From Pilaira anomala (Eukaryota; Mucoromycota; Mucoromycetes; Mucorales; Mucoraceae), in NCBI GenBank assembly GCA_025716855.1, contig JAIXMQ010000021.1, forward strand, positions 62,001 through 126,000: a stretch of 64,000 bases of DNA, read 5' to 3'. The first letter of the stretch is position 1. Every line of letters begins with the position of its first letter. Of this stretch, positions 22,525 to 34,670 are shown piece by piece. The notes under the pieces are model-generated. The model did not search any database and was not told the origin of the DNA. It saw only the letters and a list, made by a program, of their open reading frames with translations. The translations under genes and the position numbers were made by a program.

Positions 22525-22987
22525 GTTAAGAAAGTATGGTTTTTATTAATTTGTCAATTTTAATTATTATATGGAGGGGCTTTTATCTATAGATATATTG
22601 CCTATATAACAAGGACCGGTATATAAGGTGGAAGTTACATGCTAAAGAAGGGAAAACTTTGGAATATACAATTAAACAAATATAAATACAATTGATTGGC
22701 TAAGACTTCTTTGGCTGTTTGCTTGAAGAACTGTTGCTTATTTAATTCAGGGGTTTAGAATACCGCAAAGGAATTAAATTTGAAAATTGTTGTTCTGCAT
22801 CATTACCACCGCTGTAACACAACGGTAAACCACCTTTTTGTTGTTGGGTGAAGCGAGCTTCGAACGAATTGTACTGACATAATTTGAGTCTTGAGCGAAA
22901 CATTGAGGATACCTCGTCCGACAGGACGTGCCAAATAACGGCTGGTACAACTAGGACACACAAGTTATAATTATGATTATCAGATGC
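22525..22987. other. intergenic between tRNA fragment and tRNA cluster
   Basis: No supported gene. A minus-strand frame at 22742-22963 (73 codons) has mixed composition but no start context, splice sites or recognisable motif; it may be a remnant of something older. Confidence 0.35.
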
Positions 22988-23067
22988 TCTTGGTGGGATT
23001 CGAACCCACGGACCCCGAGAGGCCCTTCAAGAAACGCAGACGTTATAACCACTACGACAAGCAGACA
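22988..23067 (-). pseudogene. tRNA-like remnant with intact T arm
   Basis: Read on the minus strand, the sequence has a perfect T arm (GTGGG-TTCGAAT-CCCAC), a D-arm-like GTAGTGGTTATAAC and a possible long variable arm (GGGCC TCTC GGGGTCC). No 5-bp anticodon stem with a 7-nt loop can be formed, and the acceptor strands (TGCTTGT against CAAGAGCA) pair poorly. It is best read as a decayed tRNA gene, head to head with tRNA-Ile and only a few bases away. A structure-based tRNA search would settle it. Confidence 0.5.
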
Positions 23068-23072
23068 TCGAT

Positions 23073-23146
23073 GCTCGCTTAGCTCAGTTGGTTAGAGCGT
23101 GGTGCTAATAACGCCAAGGTCAACAGTTCGACCCTGTTAGTGAGCA
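23073..23146 (+). tRNA. tRNA-Ile (AAT)
   Basis: A 74-nt cloverleaf: acceptor GCTCGCT/AGTGAGC, TA at 8-9, D arm GCTC-AGTTGGTTA-GAGC, anticodon stem TGGTG/CGCCA around loop CTAATAA (anticodon AAT, read as inosine-AU), T arm AACAG-TTCGACC-CTGTT, discriminator A. There is no intron. A T-run for termination follows at 23158-23164. Unlike the other tRNA genes here it has no E-box array 60 bp upstream, where the tRNA-like remnant sits. Confidence 0.96.
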
Positions 23147-23358
23147 ATCATTCTTAACTTTTTTCAAGTTAAAATTATTTTTTTAACTTTCGAGATTATA
23201 AATGTGGTAAAGGAAGTAGTAAGGAAAAAGAATTCGAGTATAAAAACACTCGCTTGATTGCTATTGACATTTTATTTTTTTCACACGACATATGTACGGA
23301 AAGGTTTTATTTCTCACGCCATACAAACCAGTTTTTTTTTTTAGCTTTATCATAAATC

Positions 23359-23392
<34 letters not shown>

Positions 23393-24474
23393 AAAAGATA
23401 AAGTACCCTACGTAGTTTTAAGTTCTTATTTTTCTTAAATAAAATGTTGTCCGGCCATAGCTTTTCTTAACTGACATGTAGAATATAGTTCAAATACGTA
23501 TTTTATAATTACAAGAATTATTTTGTGTATACATAGAGTAACAGTGTTTCAATCAAAGGCTATCAAGGTTCTCTTGACGATGTAACATATATATGTTACT
23601 GTAGAAAACAAAGTATATGTCATGGAAATAAAAGGTATGATTATATCTCAACAAAATGTACGACAAGTTAAGGTAAAATTTCAGGATTAAAGTCAGTTTA
23701 ACAATAATGTTCAATATTACATCCATAAGCATGCATCAGAACTGCCGAAAGGATCTACGTTTGGATGAAAGAAAACACCAAGAGTTTGATTATTTGTCTA
23801 GATAAAAAAAAAAAAAAAAAAAAAAAAGGTTCTCACTAACATCTACTTGAAGATGCAAAGGAAAAAGTACTTTTATTATTGTATGTTCTATCCATCATAT
23901 TGTACCCTCATTCACCATGATGGAAAGTTACCAGAACTATTGTATACAGATAGTTATTTTGGTCGTTCAACCTTAGGAGAAGTTCACAGTGTCGAAACAA
24001 AATATATACCACGAAGTACTCGCAATCGCGATTCACTCTTTTTTATTGTGTGGTTATAATAAATCTAAAAAATAAATATCCTTGTCTAATAATCATCATA
24101 AGCGGTGGAATATGCTCTAATATCATAAATACTATAATATTATCCTTGTTACCAACCTGAATATGAATCAAAAAAATAAAATAATTTACGATGAACAATT
24201 TATTGTAACTTGAGAGAAAAGAAATAATTGCATATTATTGTGTTTCGTAACTTTACCCATCACTTTTTATTAACAATATTTTACTTGAAAGGATATGCCT
24301 TGTTTGCTATATTAGGTCAATAAATGCTTCTAGTAAAACCAGACCGTGGCTGCTTATTTATGGTTTACAATATTGCGATTATAATGGTTGTACAGATAAC
24401 AGCTTATCATAATCTCTTTCTTTTTATTTGTTGCCTTTTCTTTTCTTCTTTTTTTTTTTTTAAAAAAAAAAATT
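23147..24474. other. intergenic with degenerate repeat and simple repeats
   Basis: Contains the relative of the 12788 repeat (23282-23331), a (TTA)n run at 23368-23391 and an A-run at 23804-23827. A 70-codon frame at 23847-24059 has fairly protein-like composition, but nothing joins it to neighbours. The final part is the 5' flank of the TPS2-like gene, with T and A runs right before the ATG. Confidence 0.45.
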
Positions 24475-24837
24475 ATGACCCGTTCTTTAGAAATAGAAAA
24501 AAAGGGTCGTCTTATAAACGTTACTCACCAAATACCTTATGAAATAAATTCAGATGACACTGGTGAATGGGAATTCACTCCTCGAAGAGGCCATGGTGCC
24601 ATGTATGGAGGTATTCATTCCTTACAAAATACCTGGGAGCTTGTTCATATTGGTTGGACTGGTCTTATTAGTAAAAATAATGTGGTGATAGAAGAGGATT
24701 TACCACAGTCGGATAAAGATGAACTTTATAGTATCTTGAAAGAAAAACATTCTTGTTTGCCTTTATTCGTAGATAGTGAAACTGTATCTGGTCATTATGA
24801 CGGATATTGTAAAACAAGTAAAGTTATATTATGCGTG

Positions 24838-24872
<35 letters not shown>

Positions 24873-25418
24873 AGTGTATAAAAAGTCAAAAGAGTATTAA
24901 TTAAATATTAGTGTTATGGCCTTTACTTCATTATATCATTTGGAATGATGCTACGGATGGTAGAGTAGAAAGTACACAATGGGAGGCATATAAAGCAGTA
25001 AATCAGCAATATGCTGATTTTGTATCTGAATTATATCAAGATGGTGATATTAGTAAAGTATTTTTTTAAAAATAATTTGATTTCACATGGCAACAAATTA
25101 ACAATCATTTATAGTTTGGGTACATGATTATCACTTGCTGTTAGTTCCATCCATGATACGAGCAAAACATCCTGAAGCTAGAATTGGATTATTTATACAT
25201 TCACCTTTTCCTACTTCTGAAATATTTAGATGTTTACCTAGTAAAGTTCATCTCTCTATCGAAAAAAAGCAAATCAATTCATTCAAAATTAACAACTGTA
25301 TATTATTATTTAGAAAGACAAGAAATCTTAATTGGCATGATTGGAGCAAACCTTGTAGGATTTCAGGTACAAAAATTAAACATTATATTTTTTTTAGGAG
25401 TCAGACAACAACTTACGA

Positions 25419-25452
<34 letters not shown>

Positions 25453-27204
25453 GACATATGCTTATGCTAGACATTTTATTTCAACATGTACAAGAGTACT
25501 TGGATACGAATCAACACCAGATGGATTAAGATGTTTAGACGGATACTTTTGTCATGTCGGTACATTTCCAATCGGTATTGATCCAGAAGAAATAGAAGCT
25601 CGATGTAACGATCCAACCGTACAATCGAAATCACAAGCACTTAAAGAATTATATGCAGGAAAGAAAATTGTCGTAGGAAGAGATAAAATTGATCTAGTTA
25701 AGGGTGTACTTCAAAAATTAGCCGCTTTCGAGAAATTCCTTACCGATTTTCCAGAATGGAGAAATAATGTCGTATTGATACAGTTGACGGATGGCGCTAC
25801 CAACGAATCAGCTAAATTAGAACATAAAGTATCAGAAACCGTCGCTCATATTAATAATACCTTTGGATCACTAGAGTTTACTCCTGTACATCATTTTCAT
25901 CATCAAATACAACTGGATGAGCATTATGCTCTTTTATCAACTGCCGATTGTGCTGTAATTACTGCAAATAGAGATGGTATGAATACAACAAGTTTAGAAT
26001 ATATCGTATGTCAAGAGGGTGAGAATAAACATGGCCCATTAATTCTTTCGGAACTTACTGGTACTGCTGGTTCATTAAGTTCTTCATTAATGGTAAACCC
26101 TTGGGATTATGCCGGTGTAGCTAAAGCAATTAATGATGCACTTGTTATGTCCGAAGAAGAAAAGATATCAAGACATATGGTAATTTAAATCTATTTACTT
26201 ATTTTCATTCAAGGTAGTAATATCTTTTTTTTTTTGTAGCAAATGTTGGCACATGTTAAAACTCATACTGCCTCCTTTTGGGCAAAATCCTTTGTAAAAG
26301 TATTAGAGAAATCAATTGCTGCTTCAGAACAATCAAGTTATACTCCTCTCTTGGAAATCGAACCACTTTTAAACAATTATAGACAAACCAAAAAACGACT
26401 TTTATGCTTCGATTACGACGTAAATATTTCAAAAAAAAAATACTTTCTTTTTAACTAAATTAATTTTTTTTTTTGTGTTGGTAGGGTACATTATCAGAAG
26501 TTCGAAGATTTCCAGGCTCAAGTGCGCCTAAATCATCCATGATCTCAGCACTTCAGCTACTTTGTGATGATCCAAATAATGCAGTCTGGGTAGTCTCCGG
26601 CAGAGATGAAGCAACACTTGATAAATGGCTTGGTCACGTACGAGGTATTGGGCTCAGTGCAGAACACGGTAGCTTTGTAAAATACCCTGGAAGTTCAAAA
26701 TGGATCAATTTACTAGAACATTTTGATATGGGTTGGAAAAATGATGTGGTCGAGATATTCAGTTATTATGCTGAAAGAACGACAGGAAGTTTTATTGAAC
26801 ATAAACGTTGCTCAGTGACATGGCATTATTCTCTTGCTGACCCAGAGTATGGTGCATTTCAATCAAAAGAATGTCAAAATCACTTGGAACATGCCATCTT
26901 ATCAAAGCTACCTGTTGAAGTTTTAGTGGGTAAAAAGAAATTGGAAGTGCGGCCAACCACAACCAATAAGGGGGAAATTATTAAACGTTTATTAGCTGCG
27001 AATGAAGATATTGATTTTATCATGTGTTGTGGAGATGATAGAACGGATGAAGCCATGTTTAAAGCATTGAAAAATGTCGTAGATCCTTCATTACCTGTAT
27101 TTTCAATTGTCGTTGGTGCTAAAGATAAAAAGACTTTGGCCACTTGGAGAATTGCAAGTGTTCAAGATGTATTAGGTGCTCTTACTGCATTAACAAACAA
27201 TTAA
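24475..27204 (+). CDS. TPS2: trehalose-6-phosphate synthase/phosphatase (TPS2 type)
   Basis: Seven exons (24475-24817, 24912-25052, 25115-25240, 25314-25366, 25454-26179, 26240-26419, 26485-27204) give 762 residues. The N-terminal GT20 glycosyltransferase region is marked by INVTHQIPYE, WVHDYHLLLVP, GLFIHSPFPTSEIFRCLP and GRDKIDLVKGV. The C-terminal HAD phosphatase starts with LLCFDYDGTLSE (nucleophile Asp about 521) and ends with motif IV CGDDRTDEAMF, so the phosphatase should be active. It would convert trehalose-6-phosphate to trehalose for stress and spore storage. The synthase part resembles the regulatory, often inactive, domain of fungal Tps2. Intron 1 contains a long (GT)n run. The stop lies 188 bp before the chitin synthase start. 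Confidence 0.92.
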
Positions 27205-27392
27205 ATAAATAAAAAAACATCATTTTTTCCGAAGTGAATATATTATATGTATATAATATACATATATTTTAATCAGAACCCATCTAAAGAATGCTTTTGT
27301 CAACTGTAAAATAAAATAAAAATTTTGACGTATTGTATTTTATTACCTTTTCTCTCTCTCTTTTTAGTTCCTGATTTACAGGCTTAAAAATC

Positions 27393-30300
27393 ATGAGTAT
27401 ATCGGAAAATAAACAGGAAAAGGCCGAAGAGGATGGGTCACAGAATAATAACGATCGAGAAAGAAAATCAAAAAAAAATACGAATTCTAGTAGCACTAAA
27501 TTATCAAATAATGCGCTTAAAGTTGACACTTCAAAAACGAAAAGATCCACAAACAATCCTGATCCTACTCAAAGTCCTTCAATTAATGTAATACAGACCC
27601 AATATCGACATAGATCTAGTATCGGCGGTGGAAACACAACCGAATTATCTACAAATACTCGACCTAAAAGAACTCAGAGATCTGAAGATTTAAAAAGAGC
27701 TCAATACCTTACAACAAATCCTACTCTAGATGATGTAGAAAAAGAAGATACAACAAAAGTCAAAAATAACACAAAACCCCCACCTTCGTGCTGGATTACT
27801 ACGAGTTGGATATTAACATGGTGGGCTCCTCCATTTTTGTTACGTACTTTCGGTAAAATAAATGAATAAATTCATACGATTTTTTTTTTTTTATCTAATA
27901 CAATTTTTATATCTAGGTATAAAAGATAAAAACATACAACAAGCATGGCGTGAAAAAGTAGCATTAGTTCAAGTGATTATATTCTTGTGTGCATTAGTCG
28001 GGTTTTTAACGTTTGGATTTAACACTACAATATGTGGTAGACAACCGAACCGAATTCGTCCTACAGGTGTTGAATACAACCATATTGTTATTTCTGGAAG
28101 AGCATTCGACTTGAAATCATTTAGACACCCTACTCCTGTCGCAGATATGCCAGGTAGTGGTGATCTTCAAGAACTAGGTGTAGGTGGACGTGATTTATCT
28201 TTCTTGTTCCAAACCGTGAACTATAACTGTAAAGGAATTCTAAAACCTATTCAAGAAGACGATGCAAATGGAAACGTAGCAAATTATTTTCCTTGTGTTT
28301 CATTAGATAGATATGATCCTAACGTTGACCCTACTGATAATCCAGAAAGAGTTGGGTGTCATATCAGTACAAAGTCTCGTATTGCTCTTCGTCGATTAGA
28401 TGTTGTAGGTGATATATATTATAATTGGACTGATATTCAAAAGCCTGGTACTAGTTTAGTAGCATTTAACGGGTAAATAACTTTTTTATATATAAAAAAA
28501 AAATCTTAATTTATTTAACCCATCTTAATTTCTTTTTTAGAAATGTGCTTGATTTATCTCGTTTACGTTATTTAACTCCAAATATTCCTTTACCTATTCA
28601 AGTAGCTCAAATTGTTGGTCCTGGAAGTGCATTTATTGGAAGAGACGCTACCTACTGGCTCAGTACAACTGCAGATCGTTTACAAATCGGTAAATGTCTT
28701 ACTGATATCTTGAAAGTGGGCGTGGTTGATACCAGATCTACAGGCTGTATTATTTCAGATATTGTCTTATGGGTCTCCTTGGCTGTCATTCTCGGTGTTG
28801 TTTTGATTCGCTTCTTTTTAGCACTTGTATTTGGTTGGTTTGTTTCTGGAAAATTAGGAAGTATCCGAGAAGAATCGGATGCAGACCGAAAGAAGCGACA
28901 AGATCAAATACTTGAATGGGAAATGAATAATGAGGAAGATATGCATTATCCTAGAACCCAAAGTATTGCATCCATAACTGTACCTACATCTATTATTCAT
29001 GATACAAATGCTACTACTGCTAATAACGCAAACCCATTAACAAATGAAGAAATCATATCTGCTTCTCAATCATTACCTGCCTCTCAATCATTACCTACCT
29101 CTCAATCTCCTCAAGGTTTAAAAAAACGTTTCTTTCCGTCCACCTCTCGTTTCACTCATCCTTCCTCTCCTAAATCACAAAATGGTTCACGTACTTTTGA
29201 TCAACAAATGACATATTCTCCAAATATACCTTACACATTGAGCTCACAATTTTTCCAGAATTTTGAAGACACTCGTGGAACTCAAAGTATTTCAACAGAT
29301 AATATCCAAGCAAAAAAACAATACAACTTTAACTTTGATCTTATTCATACATTCATGGTCGTGACCTGTTACTCTGAAGGCGAGGAAGGGTTAAGAACAA
29401 CACTTGATTCACTTGCTAATACAGATTATCCATCTTCCCACAAATTACTTTTGGTTATCTGCGATGGTATCATTACAGGGTCTGGAAATGGTAGCTCTAC
29501 GCCAGATATTGTATTATCTATGATGAAGAATGATATTGTACCTCGAGATCAAGTTCAGGCTTCCTCTTATGTTGCTATTGCTGACGGTATGAAAAGACAT
29601 AATATGGCCAAGGTCTATGCTGGTCACTATCGATATAATACAGACTCTATTACTTCTGAAATTATTCCAGAGGATCAACAACAAGAAGTTCCAATGATTG
29701 TTATTGTAAAATGTGGTACAGAAGCGGAAGCTATGGATAAGAAACCTGGTAACAGAGGTAAAAGAGATAGTCAGGTTATTTTAATGAATACAATGCAAAA
29801 AGTGTATTATGGTGAAAGAATGTGCGATTTGGAATATCAGTTCTGTAAAGCTATTGTTAAATTAACTGGATATCATCCCTCACGTTTTGAAACTTGCTTA
29901 ATGGTAATGTTTTTTTTTTGTTCAATTCCTTTTTTTTTTTTTTCTAATATATTGCGTATATAGGTTGATGCAGATACAAAAGTATATCCAGATTCTTTAG
30001 CACGTATGATTGCTTGTATGTCAAGAGATCCATATGTTATGGGTTTATGTGGAGAAACTAAAATTGCAAATAAAGCCGATAGTTGGGTAACCGCTATTCA
30101 AGGTAAGTTCGAAACAAAATTTTAATTTCGATTTATTAACTCACTGTAAAAAAAAAAAAAATTAGTATTTGAATATTACATTTCTCATCACATGAGTAAA
30201 GCCTTTGAATCAATTTTTGGTGGCGTTACTTGTCTTCCCGGTTGTTTCTGTATGTATCGTATTATCGCACCAAAAGGAGACCGTTACGTTCCTATATTTT

Positions 30301-31136
30301 GCTCGTCCGATATTGTTGAAATGTATTGTGAGAATGTAGTGGATACTTTACATAAAAAGAATTTATTACTTTTAGGAGAAGATAGATATTTAACAACACT
30401 GATGCTACGAACATTTCCAAAGAGAAAAATGATATTCGTACCGCAGGCAGTAAGTTGTTATAACTCATTATTTAATTGAATTTATTCTAATATACATGAG
30501 ATCTCTTTTTTTTTTTTCTAGGTTTGTAAGACTGTTGTTCCTGATACATTCGAAGTTCTTTTATCTCAAAGAAGAAGATGGATCAATTCAACAGTACATA
30601 ATTTATTAGAACTTGTTTTAATTCGTGATTTATGTGGTACTTTTTGTTTCTCTATGCAATTTGTTGTTTTTATGGAATTGGTCGGTACTGTTGTTCTTCC
30701 TGCAGCTATTTCATTTACTATTTACCTCATCATCATCTCGTTTTTTGTGACACCAATTCCAATTATTCCATTATTACTCTTGGCAGCTATTTTGGGTCTG
30801 CCTGCAATTTTAATTGCATTAACAACACGTAAAATGGTATATATTGGCTGGATGTGCGTGTATTTATTCTCGCTACCTATTTGGAATTTTGTTTTACCTG
30901 CATATGCTTACTGGCATTTTGATGATTTCTCTTGGGGTCAAACTCGTATGGTTGAAGGCGCTGCTGCGGAAACAAAAGAAGATCATGGACGTCGGGAAGG
31001 TGAGTTTGATAGCAGCGGAATTGTCATGCGTAGATTTGAAGAATGGGCACGTCAAGAAAGAAAAATAATGGCAGAAGAAAGAATGGCATCTTCAACAGTG
31101 TCACGAAATTACCCTAAAGTTTATTACGGTCACTAG
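27393..31136 (+). CDS. chitin synthase, class IV (Chs3)-like
   Basis: Six exons (27393-27852, 27917-28472, 28541-29903, 29964-30102, 30166-30449, 30522-31136) give 1138 residues. A Ser/Lys/Thr-rich cytosolic N-terminus is followed by two membrane segments ([11 protein letters not shown] region and [16 protein letters not shown]), an extracytosolic domain with N-glycosylation sites and a further membrane helix near [18 protein letters not shown]. The GT2 catalytic core shows [42 protein letters not shown] (about 910) and the class-defining QRRRW (about 950), then a C-terminal membrane cluster. It makes chitin (in this group often deacetylated to chitosan) at the plasma membrane. No myosin domain is present, so it is not class V/VII. 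Placement directly after the trehalose enzyme may be chance. Confidence 0.92.
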
Positions 31137-31466
31137 TAGAATTATTTGATATATATTGACATTAAATTAGATTCACAAAAAAAGTTCATTTCCAACCTAA
31201 GATTTTTTCTTTATTATTATAAATGCATAATAAAAAAAAATCATTTTTTTTTCTGTAAATATGATTAATAAATTCAATAATATATGCATTACTCTCTATT
31301 GCTCTTAATTAGTTTAAAATAAAAGACCTTAGTAATAAAGATTGATACTATTCTTAAATTAAAAAATACAAGAATCAACACCAAAACATAGTACTTAATG
31401 CATTCAATTAACAAAGGTAATGCGAAACAAGTTGTACTGGCATAGCTCATCCTAAGCTGCAAAAAA
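31137..31466. other. intergenic, no gene
   Basis: The 3' flank of the chitin synthase with T/A runs and AATAAA-like signals, followed by AT-rich sequence without coding potential. Confidence 0.5.
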
Positions 31467-31494
31467 AACGTGAAACTCACGTGAATATCATGTG
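31467..31494 (+). promoter_or_regulatory. E-box array upstream of tRNA-Ser
   Basis: AACGTG (31467-31472), CACGTG (31478-31483) and CATGTG (31489-31494) lie at exact 11-bp pitch, ending 57 nt before the tRNA-Ser 5' end. A TATAAATA sequence lies between them and the gene (about 31516). It has the same layout as at tRNA-Cys and tRNA-Glu. Confidence 0.6.
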
Positions 31495-31551
31495 ACTTTT
31501 TTTGTAATTTTACGTATAAATATTAAATTAAAGTTCAAGAAATCATCAAAA

Positions 31552-31633
31552 GTCGCTTTGTCCGAGTGGTTAAGGAGTATGACTAGAAATCATATACGCT
31601 CTGCGTGCGCAGGTTCAAATCCTGCAGGCGACG
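31552..31633 (+). tRNA. tRNA-Ser (AGA)
   Basis: An 82-nt type II tRNA: acceptor GTCGCTT/AGGCGAC, D arm with AGTGGTTAAGG, anticodon stem TATGA/TCATA around loop CTAGAAA (anticodon AGA), a long variable arm (TACGCTCTGCGT), T arm GCAGG-TTCAAAT-CCTGC, discriminator G as usual for serine. A T-run follows at once (31638-31643). Confidence 0.96.
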
Positions 31634-32003
31634 ACATCTTTTTTACTCCTTTTTGAAAGGACTGTAGTGCGTGTAACGAGTGTCTCTTTTTTTTTCGCAA
31701 TTAAGTGAATGTTTTTTATTAAAAGATCGAAAACAGCATAATAAAATAAGTACATCAAAGCTAAGAACCGGTTCCTGTCACCAGTTACAAAGACTTTATA
31801 AATTAAAAAGAAATTTATGTTGGTAGTTTTTGATATAGATACGGGAATAAGTTTTTGAGATTTAAGGGAATTTAAGTATGAAGTTAGTAACGATCACAAT
31901 AAATGATAGATTTATTACGATAAACGCAATTTTTAAATTTTAAATTGGTATTTTAATTTATTATGTACATGTACTCTATATGTTTCTCAATGGTGTATAT
32001 GAA
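31634..32003. other. intergenic, no gene
   Basis: AT-rich sequence between tRNA-Ser and the 3' end of the F-box gene. Nothing recognisable apart from T-runs. Confidence 0.5.
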
Positions 32004-33217
32004 TTAGTTCAATCTCCATTTAACAATTGATTCATTTAATTCACAATATTCTGGGCCAACGATATCATCTAAATAAATCAATTAATATTCAATATCTGAA
32101 ATCAATCATTAAAATCAATATATAAAAAAAAAATTTACCTGAAGTATAGATTTTTCCAGCCAATCCATAAGTATTAACAAGATAATCCCACAAAAATGGA
32201 GTGACAATAGAGAAGCCACCTTTAAAGTTTCCACGAGGTCTGGCACGATGGTTCAATTTACCTGGACGCTCTGGGTCTTCCAAAGCATCGTTAGCAATTG
32301 GTCCTTCCCCAATCTTACCGTCACATAAACGTAAAAACCATGTTAACAACCATAATCTTTCAACAAAATAATATTTTCCTTGTGAGACAGATTTTCTATC
32401 TGCTTGTTCGGCATAAAGTGAACGTTCTCTAATACATTGTTGTCTTCTCTCCATTGCCTCTCTACCCTTAACACTATCATGTGTAAGAGTCTTTAATAAA
32501 GTATCGACATGATAAGATTCGCTGGAATCTCCTCTAGATTCACCGCACTAAATAAATAATTTTTTTTTTAAAAAAAAAATCACATTAATACAAACATAAA
32601 CAAACTGAAAGCATTATACAATTACTTTACCAATCTCTTACAGTCGAAGCAAAACATTTGCAAAACATTCATACGAATCAAGATACCATGACCCTCTACA
32701 GCTTTGTGATAAGAATAAGCACAATCCTTACAACCTATAAAATTTTAAATCTCGGTCAATTATCACACTCATACAAGAAAAAAAAAAAAAAGAATCTTTA
32801 GGCAAAGATATACTTACGATTTCTGACATTTCCTTTCCAAACATAGAGGCATAATCCGGTATCCTTACATACAGAGCCACAAGTGCTACAATTCAAATTC
32901 TTTGGTAACCAATTCAAAACTTGTTGATATTTAACTGCATAAGGTTCCAAAATTTTGGGAGTAACGTGTCCAATATGAGGACACATTTTTGAATGTCCAG
33001 GATCTGTTGTTTTACGAGCGTACATATCCTTCCAGTCTTCATCAGGAAGCTTATAGTTAATTCCATAGTCATTGTAAAGTCTCTCTTTCCAAACAGCATC
33101 ACTATGAGCAATAAGTGCAAACTTGTGGCAAACAAACGAGAAAGTTTTGAGATCTTCTTGAGGAAGGAGACCTGCAATAGTAATCAATAATTCGTTGTTG
33201 ATATCTGTAAGACGCAT
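32004..33217 (-). CDS. F-box protein with UBP-type zinc finger and DUSP domain
   Basis: Four exons (32818-33217, 32631-32734, 32139-32547, 32004-32068) join in phase to 325 residues. An F-box lies at residues 3-45 (LLITIAGLLPQEDLKTFSFVCHKF ending in VWKERLYNDYG). A UBP-type zinc finger runs from about 78 (CPHIGHV) through CSTCGSVCKDTGLCLYVW and CKDCAYSYHKAVEGH to FCFDCKRL. A DUSP domain near the C-terminus is recognisable from YYFVERLWLLTWFLRL ... GEGPIAND ... GGFSIVTPFLWDYLVNTYG. ZnF-UBP and DUSP are normally parts of ubiquitin-specific proteases such as USP20/33; no protease domain is present here. It is probably an SCF substrate adaptor that reads free ubiquitin ends or deubiquitinase partners. 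Function is inferred from domains only. Confidence 0.8.
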
Positions 33218-33696
33218 AGTATTATAAACGGTACTGGAAAGAAAAAAAGAGAGACGAGAAAAAAAAAAAAAAAAAAAAAAGAAAAAAAGAAAAAAAAAAT
33301 TCGATTTTTATTTGTGTTTTCTTGAACTACTTTACTTGTAGATACCATTTATAGTCCGCTTGTCATTATTTCTACACTTTATAACATACAAACACTGTAA
33401 TTGAGATATATGAAGCTAGAATATGCTTCATAGAACCTTATTAGTATCGCTTCGTTGTGATACTGTAACATTGTATGCATTATAATGCACAAATTCAGGT
33501 CATATAAGCATAAGCCACTTAGAACCAATGAGAATCTCACAGGACTGCTAATAAGTATATTTATAATCGAAGTTAATTCCAAAGCACATTAACAATTGAA
33601 AAGTAGAACAGCGATAACTTGCAAGATTTATTTTTTTTTTTTATAGTAATTTATATTTGAAGACGGACATTTTATTTCCTCGTTTATCTTCCGTAT
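33218..33696. other. intergenic, A-rich 5' flank
   Basis: Long A-tracts (33258-33299) directly upstream of the F-box gene, then AT-rich DNA. A short chance frame at 33379-33582 is not supported. Confidence 0.5.
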
Positions 33697-34670
33697 TCAT
33701 CCATAGAATTTCTTCCCTCTTCTTCTAAATCGTGTAGATGAAAGTGATTGATAACTGTTTCTTTTAGAAGCCTTGTTTTGAAGCTCTTCTTGGAGATCAT
33801 CTCTCTCTTTTTTAGCGGCCTCTAGTTCAACCTTTGTTGCTTCAAGCATAACCTTGGCAGTTTCCAACTCGCTTTTAATTAGAATATCTTTAATAGCCTC
33901 ACGGATTTGGCGAATAGTAACGTCTGTGATTTCCTTGTCGATGGTACCGAAGTTAATATCAGAACGAGAATTTTCGTTCAATTTTTTAGTAGCTTGTCCT
34001 ATTTTATAGGCTATTAGAAGTTGTTCGAAATGACATTCTAATTTTTCCTTAAACAGTTTAGAGTCGGTTAGCTTTTTTCTGTAGTTATCTTCTTCTTTTT
34101 TCTCTTTTTCTAGAGCTGATAATTTGCTCCTGGTATTCCATAACTCGGTCTTTTCTAAACTAAGGATTTCCTTCAAATCCTGAACCTCTTGTCGCAATTT
34201 GACGTTTGCTTGAACAGTTTGGTTATGAGACTCATCATCATTGGTTAGCCGAATGGCTTGAATACCCTTCTCAAATTGCTCAACAATTTTATACGCTGTC
34301 TTATCAAGGTGTTGTAGTATTTCCTTACTAATTTGGTCTTGTTTGCTTTTCACTTGCTCAAGAGCATTTTTATGTTTAACATATTCCTCTGAGGCGGTAG
34401 CTGATTCGACATTTAGATTATCCAATAAACTCGGGTTATTAGCAATTAATTCCTCATCATAATCACTCAATTCAGTAAGTTCTGTATTCGAGAAGTATAT
34501 ATATTAGTATCCGCAAAAAAAAAAATAAAAAAACTTGTTCAAAAGATACCTGTAACGGAAACCAAATCCTTAGATTCTATCAAACTAAGAGTTAATTTTT
34601 CATTTAAAATACCTAAGTTGTGTTTATTACCATCAGTATTGGATTGATTCGTTTCTTTTGAAGTCGACAT
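33697..34670 (-). CDS. coiled-coil protein, unknown function
   Basis: Two exons (34550-34670 and 33697-34481; intron 68 nt, GT-AG) give 301 residues. The N-terminal 60 residues are polar and acidic. Nearly all the rest is Glu/Lys-rich helix with heptads (about 70-265, for example VKLRQEVQDLKEILSLEKTE and ELETAKVMLEATKVELEAAK), and the protein ends in a basic tail (RFRRRGKKFYG). There are no membrane segments. I do not recognise the family; low-complexity coiled coils give spurious similarity to myosins and kinetochore proteins, so no function is given. Confidence 0.7.

Noticed and set aside
22742..22963. 73-codon minus-strand frame between tRNA sequences
   Set aside because: Mixed composition but no motif, splice site or start support; could be chance.
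23847..24059. 70-codon frame upstream of TPS2
   Set aside because: Fairly protein-like but unconnected to the next gene and unrecognised; not enough support to call a gene.
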